Positions 1-5,022 of a stretch of DNA of 5,317 nt are shown here, piece after piece. Under the pieces are notes generated by a model. The model searched no databases. It was not told where the DNA came from and saw nothing but the letters and a program-made list of their open reading frames with translations. The stretch is taken from contig JAPKYY010000109.1 in NCBI GenBank assembly GCA_026394095.1, positions 1 to 5,317 on the forward strand, read 5' to 3'. The position numbers and the translations under genes are program-made. The DNA is from Acidobacteriota bacterium. Its GTDB lineage: Bacteria; Acidobacteriota; Terriglobia; Bryobacterales; Bryobacteraceae. The number at the start of each line of letters is the position of its first letter. Position 1 is the first letter of the stretch.

Positions 1-255
1 ATCTCTGGCATCATCGAAGACGCGAAGTTCAAAACCTTCGGCTGCGGCTCAGCCATCGCCTCTTCCTCCCTCGCCACCGAATGGCTCAAGGGCAAGACGG
101 TCGATCAGGCTATGGAGATCAAGAACACCGAGATCGTCACCGAACTCGCGCTTCCTCCCGTCAAGGTCCACTGCTCTGTTCTTGCTGAAGACGCCATCAA
201 GGCCGCCATCAACGACTACAAGAAGAAGGCTGTCCCCGCACACGCCAACGCATAA
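1..255 (+). CDS. iscU: Iron-sulfur cluster assembly scaffold IscU, C-terminal 84 residues (5' partial)
   Basis: The reading frame is open from base 1 and ends with TAA at 253-255, so the N-terminal third, including the first cluster-ligating cysteine, lies outside the window. IscU is the cytoplasmic scaffold on which [2Fe-2S] clusters are assembled from cysteine-desulfurase sulfur. Seen in the fragment: FGCGSAIASSS at residues 13-23, whose Cys15 corresponds to the second scaffold cysteine; LPPVKVHCS at 51-59, holding the LPPVK motif known as the HscA chaperone recognition site and the third cysteine (Cys58) with its neighbouring His57; and the helical tail LAEDAIKAAI. HscA itself is encoded two genes downstream. 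The tail ends with a short Lys- and Ala-rich extension. Its stop codon touches the iscA ATG, so the two are co-transcribed. Identification is secure from the motifs and gene order. Confidence 0.96.
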   Translation: MSGIIEDAKFKTFGCGSAIASSSLATEWLKGKTVDQAMEIKNTEIVTELALPPVKVHCSVLAEDAIKAAINDYKKKAVPAHANA

Positions 256-594
256 ATGGAAACCGCAGAACTCAAGATCGACGTAACACCAAAGGCCGTC
301 TCGAAGATCCGCCAGGCCTTCGCCAAACAAGGCGTCTCTGGCGGTCTGCGTCTGGGTGTCCTCGGCGGCGGCTGTTCAGGCTTGAGCTACCAGTTCAAGT
401 TCGACACCAAGCCCCGTGCCACCGATCACGTCTTCGATTACGAAGACGTTAAGGTCTTTATCGATCCCAAGTCCATGCTCTTTCTCAAGGGAATGATTCT
501 AGACTACAAAGAGAGCCTCATGCAGTCCGGCTTCGAGTTCATCAACCCGAACGCCACCAAAAGCTGCGGTTGCGGCACTTCGTTCTCCAGTTAA
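256..594 (+). CDS. iscA: Iron-sulfur cluster carrier/assembly protein IscA (A-type, HesB family)
   Basis: This 112-residue protein is of usual length for A-type carriers, which accept clusters (or iron) from the scaffold and pass them to apo-enzymes in the cytoplasm. The three signature cysteines are present: Cys40 in the LGGGCSGLSY segment, and Cys104 and Cys106 in SCGCGTSF near the C-terminus. The ATG follows the iscU TAA with no spacer (TAAATG). I see no Shine-Dalgarno sequence within the normal distance; the nearest purine-rich run lies about 25 nt upstream inside iscU. Translation is therefore probably by termination-reinitiation from iscU. The protein could be named ErpA or SufA on sequence alone, but its place between iscU and hscB makes IscA the right name. 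Confidence 0.95.
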   Translation: METAELKIDVTPKAVSKIRQAFAKQGVSGGLRLGVLGGGCSGLSYQFKFDTKPRATDHVFDYEDVKVFIDPKSMLFLKGMILDYKESLMQSGFEFINPNATKSCGCGTSFSS

Positions 595-597
595 CCA

Positions 598-1128
598 ATG
601 GATTACTATCGCGTTCTGGGTATCGACCCCAAGTTGCAGCTCAATCTCAATGAGCTGCAACAACTGTTTTATGGCCGCAGTCGCGAGCTTCACCCGGATC
701 GTTTCGCGCGCGCTGAAGCCAGCGTCCGCGACGCCGCCCTTCAGGAAAGCTCAACGCTAAACGACGCCTACCGTACGCTCCGCGATCCGCTCCAACGGGC
801 CGAGTATTTTCTTAAGCATCGTGGCTTTGACATCGGGGAACAGGGCACCAAGGAAGTTCCCCCAGAGCTGCTTGAAGAAGTCTTCGAGCTCAACATGGCG
901 CTCGAAGAACTCAAAGATGGCGACGAATCTGCCCGCCCTCAGCTAGCCACTGCCCGCGATCATTTCGCAGCTCTTTTGGCCCAATCGGACATTGAACTCG
1001 ACCACCTCTTCGCCGCTCACGACGCGACACCTGGCGAAGAGCCTCTCAAGCAAATCCGCGGCTTGCTCAATCGCCGCCGCTACATACAAAATCTCCTTAG
1101 GGACGTGAATGGGTACCTTTCAAATTGA
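598..1128 (+). CDS. hscB: Fe-S cluster co-chaperone HscB (Hsc20, J-protein)
   Basis: A 176-residue J-domain protein (E. coli HscB is 171). HscB binds IscU, brings it to the Hsp70-type chaperone HscA and stimulates HscA ATP hydrolysis. Seen: an N-terminal J-domain starting MDYYRVLGI, with the essential His-Pro-Asp triad at residues 32-34 (LHPDRF), followed by the typical helix with SSTLNDAYRTLRDPLQRAEY. An acidic, helical C-terminal domain from about residue 85 to the end fits the IscU-binding three-helix bundle, including the family-typical Arg-rich helix with NRRRYIQNLL. There is no N-terminal zinc-binding cysteine extension, so it is the short bacterial type. It starts 3 nt after the iscA stop, without a clear ribosome binding site, and its last 20 bases overlap the start of hscA. 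The HscA-type partner next door rules out a general DnaJ. Confidence 0.95.
   Translation: MDYYRVLGIDPKLQLNLNELQQLFYGRSRELHPDRFARAEASVRDAALQESSTLNDAYRTLRDPLQRAEYFLKHRGFDIGEQGTKEVPPELLEEVFELNMALEELKDGDESARPQLATARDHFAALLAQSDIELDHLFAAHDATPGEEPLKQIRGLLNRRRYIQNLLRDVNGYLSN
1099..1103 (+). promoter_or_regulatory. Shine-Dalgarno sequence for hscA, inside hscB
   Basis: AGGGA lies 5 nt upstream of the ATG at 1109. It supports that start codon, which gives an HscA overlapping the hscB end by 20 bases, over any later start. The next clear feature of the protein, the phosphate-1 loop, begins at residue 18. Confidence 0.6.
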
Positions 1129-2899
1129 CTTCGGCGACGCCGCCCAACCAGAACGCATCATCGGCATCGATCTTGGCACTACTAACAGCCTCGCTGCCTT
1201 TATGGACCTCACCGGCCCAGAAATCATCGCCGCCCCAGATGGCGCGCGCATTGTCCCGAGCGTAGTCGCTCTCCTCGAAGACGGCTCGCTCATCGCCGGT
1301 AACGCCGCCAAAGCTCGCCTCGCCCAGCACCCTCTCGAAACGCTCTACTCCACCAAGCGCTTCATGGATCGCGCTGCCTCTCCCCTCAAAATCGGCAACC
1401 GCGAACTCACCCCGCCCGAGGCTGGCGCCCGCATCCTGCTCGAACTCAAGAACAACGCCGAAGCCTTCTTCGGTGAGCCCATCACCAAAGCCGTCGTTAC
1501 CGTCCCTGCTTACTTTAACGATGCTCAGCGCCAGGCCACCAAAGACGCTGGCCGCATCGCTGGTCTCGATATCCTCCGTCTGGTCAATGAGCCTACGGCC
1601 GCAGCTCTTGCCTACGGCCTCGACAAGCGCAACTCCGGCACCATCGCCGTCTACGATTTCGGTGGCGGCACCTTCGACATTTCGATCCTCAAAATCCAGG
1701 ACGGCATCTTCGAAGTACTTGCCACCAACGGAGACACACACCTGGGTGGCGACGATATCGACAGTCTCCTCATCCAGATCGCCATCGAAGACGTGGCCAC
1801 AGAATGGGGAGCGCCCATCAGCGATGATTCGGCTGCTGTTGAAACCCTGCGCCAGGCCGTCATCAAGGCCAAAGAGCAACTCAGCTTCGCCCTCTTCGCC
1901 AACATCGACCTCGAGTACAACGGCAAGCGCTACCAGCGCGAGATCACCCGCGAAATCCTCGAGCGCTTGATCGCCCCTCTCATCGAGCGCACGCTAGCAC
2001 CCTGCCGCCTGTGTCTCGCAGATGCGAAGCTGACTCATGAAGACATCGACGAAGTTGTCCTTGTGGGCGGCTCCACCCGCATCCCGATGGTCCGCAAGGC
2101 AGTCGAGAATCTTTTCCGCTCGAAGCCCCATACCGAGCTTAACCCGGACGAAGTCGTAGCTCTCGGTGCCGCCATTCAGGCTGGCATTCTCTCGGGCGAA
2201 GTCAAAGACACTCTCCTTCTCGACGTCACACCCCTATCGCTCGGCATCGAAACCATGGGCGGCGTGGTCACCAAACTGATCCACCGCAACTCAACTATTC
2301 CGGCGAGCGAAACGGAACACTTCACCACCGCCGTCGACGGGCAGACCAACGTTCTCATCCACGTCCTCCAGGGCGAACGCGAACTCGTAAAAGACTGCCG
2401 GTCCCTGGCCCGCTTCGAACTCACCGGTATAGAACCAGTCCCAGCCGGCCTTGCCCGCATCGAAGTCAAATTCCTCATCGATGCCAACGGCATCTTGAAC
2501 GTCTCAGCCAAAGACACCCGCACCGGCAAAGAGCAAAGCGTCGAAGTCAAGCCCAGCTACGGCCTCACCGACGAGCAGGTCGAAGCGATGATTCTCGAGT
2601 CACTCACCAATGCCGAAAGCGACATCCGCGAGCGGCAGGTCCGTGAAGCCCGCGTCGAGTCCGACCGTATCCTCGGAGCACTCGAAAGCGCCAAGCAAAG
2701 CGATGCCTGGTTCGAGCTCCCCGAAGAAGATAAAGCCGCTATCCAGACCGCCCACAACGAGCTCCTTCTCGCCTATCATGGAGACGACCACCGCCTCATC
2801 CAGGCCCACATGGATAAGCTGGATAAAGCCAGTCTCAAACTAGCCGAAAACATGATGAACTCCGCCGTCCGCGGCGCCCTTAAGGGAACCAAAATATGA
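1109..2899 (+). CDS. hscA: Fe-S assembly Hsp70-type chaperone HscA
   Basis: This 596-residue Hsp70 (E. coli HscA is 616) is the specialised ATP-driven chaperone that binds the LPPVK loop of IscU and promotes cluster transfer. The N-terminal ATPase domain (about residues 16-365) shows phosphate-1 IGIDLGTTNS at 18-27, a catalytic-lysine region STKRF around 82-85, VTVPAYFND at 130-138, NEPTAAALAYG at 160-170, phosphate-2 VYDFGGGTFD at 181-190, and the adenosine loop VLVGGSTRIP at 317-326. The interdomain linker TLLLDVTPLSLGIE is at 368-381. It is followed by a beta-type substrate-binding domain with HVLQGER at 418-424, then a helical lid to the end. A 17-residue lead precedes the first loop, as in HscA rather than DnaK. 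It sits between hscB and iscX and overlaps both. Unusual detail: a CxxC pair (Cys299, Cys302) in the ATPase domain. DnaK is excluded by context. Confidence 0.95.
   Translation: MGTFQIDFGDAAQPERIIGIDLGTTNSLAAFMDLTGPEIIAAPDGARIVPSVVALLEDGSLIAGNAAKARLAQHPLETLYSTKRFMDRAASPLKIGNRELTPPEAGARILLELKNNAEAFFGEPITKAVVTVPAYFNDAQRQATKDAGRIAGLDILRLVNEPTAAALAYGLDKRNSGTIAVYDFGGGTFDISILKIQDGIFEVLATNGDTHLGGDDIDSLLIQIAIEDVATEWGAPISDDSAAVETLRQAVIKAKEQLSFALFANIDLEYNGKRYQREITREILERLIAPLIERTLAPCRLCLADAKLTHEDIDEVVLVGGSTRIPMVRKAVENLFRSKPHTELNPDEVVALGAAIQAGILSGEVKDTLLLDVTPLSLGIETMGGVVTKLIHRNSTIPASETEHFTTAVDGQTNVLIHVLQGERELVKDCRSLARFELTGIEPVPAGLARIEVKFLIDANGILNVSAKDTRTGKEQSVEVKPSYGLTDEQVEAMILESLTNAESDIRERQVREARVESDRILGALESAKQSDAWFELPEEDKAAIQTAHNELLLAYHGDDHRLIQAHMDKLDKASLKLAENMMNSAVRGALKGTKI
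2882..2887 (+). promoter_or_regulatory. Shine-Dalgarno sequence for iscX
   Basis: AAGGGA, inside the last codons of hscA, lies 8 nt before the iscX ATG. It is the strongest ribosome binding site in the operon and supports the ATGA overlapping start. Confidence 0.65.
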
Positions 2900-3114
2900 C
2901 CATCAAGCTCACCTGGGACAAAGCCGAAGACATCGGCATCGAACTCTATGAAGCCAACCCCGACATGGATCCTCTCCAGGTCCGCTTCACCGACCTCCAC
3001 AAAATGGTGATCGAACTCCCCGGCTTTGCCGACGATCCCCTCAAGTCCAATGAACCCAAGCTCGTAGCCATCCAGATGGCCTGGTACGAAGAATACAAGG
3101 AAGGTCAGGAATAG
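2896..3114 (+). CDS. iscX: IscX (YfhJ) Fe-S assembly regulatory protein
   Basis: A 72-residue acidic protein, close to the 66 residues of E. coli IscX. The family is known to bind the cysteine desulfurase IscS and iron, and to slow or tune cluster assembly. Visible family signatures are LTWDKAEDIG at the N-terminus, LYEANPDMDP at 17-26, VRFTDLH at 29-35, FADDP at 44-48 followed by SNE at 51-53, and a final aromatic acidic helix with WYEEY. Start and hscA stop share ATGA, so it is translationally coupled to hscA. In the E. coli operon fdx lies between these two genes; here there is no space for it. The stop TAG at 3112-3114 overlaps the inferred start of the next gene. Identification is firm from the conserved motif series and position. 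Confidence 0.94.
   Translation: MTIKLTWDKAEDIGIELYEANPDMDPLQVRFTDLHKMVIELPGFADDPLKSNEPKLVAIQMAWYEEYKEGQE
3101..3104 (+). promoter_or_regulatory. Probable Shine-Dalgarno sequence for the terC-family gene
   Basis: AAGG in the last codons of iscX lies 6 nt before the proposed ATA start at 3111. No comparable purine-rich site precedes the in-frame ATG at 3195. This helps decide the unusual start. Confidence 0.45.
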
Positions 3115-3773
3115 ACCTCCAGTTCATCTTCGCTGTCATTAACATCATCATTAGTGACATCATCCTCGCCGGTGACAATGCTGTTGTCATCGCCATGGCC
3201 GTGCGTTCGCTCCCACCCAAAGAACGCCGTTTAGGCTCGATGCTCGGCGCCGGTCTCGCCGTAGGCCTCCGCATCGTACTCACCTTCTTCGTCGCTCAGA
3301 TGATGAACCTCCCCTGGCTCCATCTGGTGGGCGGCGTCCTCATCCTCTGGATCGCAGTGAAGGTTCTAATCGATTCAGAGCCCGAAAGCGCCGATCACGT
3401 AAAGCCGGCCAATGGCTTGATGAGCGCAATGTGGATCATCCTCGTCGCCGACATCACCATGTCGCTCGACAATGTTCTTGCAGTAGCCGGAGCCTCCCAC
3501 GGCAACATCTGGCTCCTGATCTTCGGCCTGGGCTTGAGCATCCCACTGGTTGTAGGAGCCAGCGGCATCCTCTCCAAGCTGATGGACAAATACCCGATCA
3601 TCGCCTACATCGGTTCAGCAGTTCTGGGTCGCGTAGGAGCTCAAATGATCCTCGAAGAGAAGATGGTCAAAGAAGCCCTGCAGCTCGGACAGTACAGCCA
3701 ATGGGCCATCCAGCTGGCCTCTGCAATTGCGGTAGTCGCAATAGCCAAGCTGATCCTCAAACGCCGGTCTTAA
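3111..3773 (+). CDS. TerC-family integral membrane protein, probable metal (Mn) exporter, with likely ATA start
   Basis: TerC/YjbE-type membrane protein, 220 residues if read from the ATA at 3111. Two conserved Asp-Asn sites that in this family line the metal path are visible: ILAGDNAVVIAMA (Asp22-Asn23) and DITMSLDNVLAVA (Asp120-Asn121). About seven hydrophobic segments can be seen, near residues 5-27, 43-65, 70-87, 104-125, 132-150, 162-178 and 197-215, with a Lys/Arg end. Relatives such as Alx and the Bacillus TerC proteins are known to export manganese; the substrate here is inferred. The first in-frame ATG (3195) would delete the first helix and the first Asp-Asn site. The frame is open upstream only to a TGA at 3051-3053 and has no ATG, GTG or TTG, so ATA overlapping the iscX stop (ATAG) behind AAGG is the best start. 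The gene is probably co-transcribed with isc and has no room for its own promoter or a manganese riboswitch. Family is confident; start is moderately so. Confidence 0.87.
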   Translation: MDLQFIFAVINIIISDIILAGDNAVVIAMAVRSLPPKERRLGSMLGAGLAVGLRIVLTFFVAQMMNLPWLHLVGGVLILWIAVKVLIDSEPESADHVKPANGLMSAMWIILVADITMSLDNVLAVAGASHGNIWLLIFGLGLSIPLVVGASGILSKLMDKYPIIAYIGSAVLGRVGAQMILEEKMVKEALQLGQYSQWAIQLASAIAVVAIAKLILKRRS

Positions 3774-4155
3774 GCTCTGCCGACAAGCCCTTCGCCGCCT
3801 GTATTGCCGCCACCGGATTTCCTGTCACCACCGCTGTCCCCAACTGAATCACCCCCGTAACGATCCGGATCCCCTTCTTGACATCGTTGATCTTGAGAAT
3901 CGCCTTGGTGCCCCGTTCCGTAGCCTTCGTGATTGCCTTCAGGTCTTCACTCAACCCTTCCATTGCAACCACGATCGCCTCATCGCGCATCTTCTTCGAT
4001 AGCCGTCGCAAAGCTTTCTCCGACTTCGACAACTCTGCTGCATCCTCATTGCTGAGTGCATCAAAGTTCTCATCAAGAAAATCGGCTATTGCATTAGCCG
4101 CATCGTTGTACTTGGTAGCCCACCGCTCAGCGGATTCGTTTACTGTATCTGGCAT
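3757..4155 (-). CDS. Hypothetical helical protein, second gene of a two-gene operon
   Basis: I do not recognise the family. The 132-residue protein has no signal peptide and no cysteine. It is rich in Ala, Lys, Glu and Asp, and reads as long amphipathic helices (residues 6-32, 37-92). A glycine-containing hydrophobic stretch at about 95-124, including VTGVIQLGTAVVTGNPVAAI, could be a membrane-inserting or packing hairpin. The start at 4155 is well supported: AGGA lies 9 nt upstream inside the end of the lipoprotein gene, whose stop is only 3 nt away. The two are almost certainly co-translated and may act together. The 3' end overlaps the terC 3' end by 17 bases in opposite orientation. Codon choice fits GC-rich DNA, though with more AT-rich codons than the ISC genes. 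The extended uninterrupted frame, good ribosome site and tight pairing argue that it is real; no function can be assigned. Confidence 0.72.
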   Translation of the reverse strand: MPDTVNESAERWATKYNDAANAIADFLDENFDALSNEDAAELSKSEKALRRLSKKMRDEAIVVAMEGLSEDLKAITKATERGTKAILKINDVKKGIRIVTGVIQLGTAVVTGNPVAAIQAAKGLSAELKTGV

Positions 4156-4158
4156 AGT

Positions 4159-5007
4159 CTACTTTCCTGACGCAAAGGCCTGATCTACCTTCTTCTGTTC
4201 TACTTGTATCGCTCTGGCAGTTTCTCCTAAAAACTGAGCAAGGCCCGCAGACTTCCAGTTCCCATTGGCCTCTTTCAATTTACGATGCCCATCGGCGATG
4301 GATTTCAAAATCTTTCGATAAGACAAAGTGGCATTCTTCTTCGCCCGTAAGGCCAGCAGCACGTTTTCTCCCTGTTCGATCCACATCCTCGAAACGATAG
4401 ACCCTTTATCCTGGCCACGAAGGCCCGCGCGATAGTAGCTCTTGATGGCATCGGCAGTGGCATCAAAATCGTCGGCGATGTTCTCACCAATGACACCGCT
4501 CATCGCCTCCACCGCAGCTTGCAGAGGCTCATCCGCAATATCGATCATTTTGCCCAGCTCGCGCCTTCGGTACCCATCCGTAAGTGCTTTGCTGAGTACA
4601 TTCGTCAAGCCCTTGAGCGCCGTCGCCTGCGCCCCGGAAAGTTTGATCGGCCCCTTCAGGCTGTCAATGGCCGCATCCGCTGGCTGCGTGATCAGAACGT
4701 TGTCGCTAGCCAGTAATTTCAGCGTTCCCATATAGTCTGCGATAACTTTATGAGCGGTGATCAATGCGGCTTCCGCCTTGAGGGAAGTCCCGCACTCGCC
4801 GGTGGTTTCAGCGGCAAAGACGCTAGCCGCATCCTCGCGCGTCGTCTTCATCAGCACTTCGCAGTTACTCACTACCGAATGTGCAACGCCGGCAAATTCA
4901 CTGGTTGCCTTGTCCGCTAGCGCCGCAAAGGCCGCAATTTCCTGTGGCTGATTGCAACTGCCCAGCGTCAGGGCCAAAGCAACAAGCGCGAAGCGAAATC
5001 TTCTCAT
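4159..5007 (-). CDS. Predicted lipoprotein of unknown function
   Basis: A 282-residue protein that I do not recognise. Its N-terminus is a clear export signal: MRRFRF, a hydrophobic run of Ala, Leu and Val, then LGSC with Cys18 as the likely lipidated residue. Gly at -2 is less usual, but the charge, length and position fit a lipobox. After the lipidation site come Asn-Gln, so sorting to the outer membrane is plausible but unproven. The mature part looks mostly alpha-helical, with two further cysteines (Cys49, Cys72) that could form a disulfide in the periplasm. Lys/Arg-rich helical segments follow near 222-246. I see no enzyme motif. It is followed after 3 nt by the 132-residue gene and forms an operon with it. 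The region just upstream has no convincing promoter or ribosome site. Only 32 nt separate it from a possible preceding stop at 5040-5042, so the operon may begin further upstream. Confidence 0.75.
   Translation of the reverse strand: MRRFRFALVALALTLGSCNQPQEIAAFAALADKATSEFAGVAHSVVSNCEVLMKTTREDAASVFAAETTGECGTSLKAEAALITAHKVIADYMGTLKLLASDNVLITQPADAAIDSLKGPIKLSGAQATALKGLTNVLSKALTDGYRRRELGKMIDIADEPLQAAVEAMSGVIGENIADDFDATADAIKSYYRAGLRGQDKGSIVSRMWIEQGENVLLALRAKKNATLSYRKILKSIADGHRKLKEANGNWKSAGLAQFLGETARAIQVEQKKVDQAFASGK
4165..4168 (-). promoter_or_regulatory. Shine-Dalgarno sequence for the 132-residue gene
   Basis: On the minus strand AGGA(AAG), formed by the last codons and just before the stop of the lipoprotein gene, lies 9 nt before the ATG at 4155. 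It supports this start and coupled translation of the pair. Confidence 0.55.
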
Positions 5008-5022
5008 GGGCTTTGGAGCTTA

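Noticed and set aside
1097..1879. A 260-codon open frame on the minus strand
   Set aside because: It lies wholly antisense to hscA, whose frame is strongly conserved. The translation is low-complexity Gly/Asp/Glu/Val-rich sequence typical of the complement of a GC-rich gene.
1473..1970. A 165-codon plus-strand frame inside hscA
   Set aside because: The translation is a Ser/Pro/Thr-rich shifted-frame shadow of the HscA ATPase domain.
3174..3188. A short inverted repeat GACAA...TTGTC near the first TerC metal site
   Set aside because: It arises from codons for the conserved Asp-Asn-Ala-Val-Val motif and has a weak 5-bp stem, so a regulatory role is not supported.
3115..3194. A manganese (yybP-ykoY) riboswitch or separate promoter ahead of terC
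   Set aside because: The stretch between the iscX stop and the first ATG encodes the conserved first TerC helix, leaving no untranslated space for a riboswitch.
3431..3847. A 138-codon plus-strand frame across terC
   Set aside because: Its translation is Arg/His/Ser/Pro-rich with no family features, and it is out of frame with the conserved TerC sequence.
3757..5007. Reading the lipoprotein and helical-protein pair as a toxin-antitoxin system
   Set aside because: The first protein carries an export signal and is 282 residues long, neither shows a known toxin or DNA-binding motif, and pairing alone is not enough.
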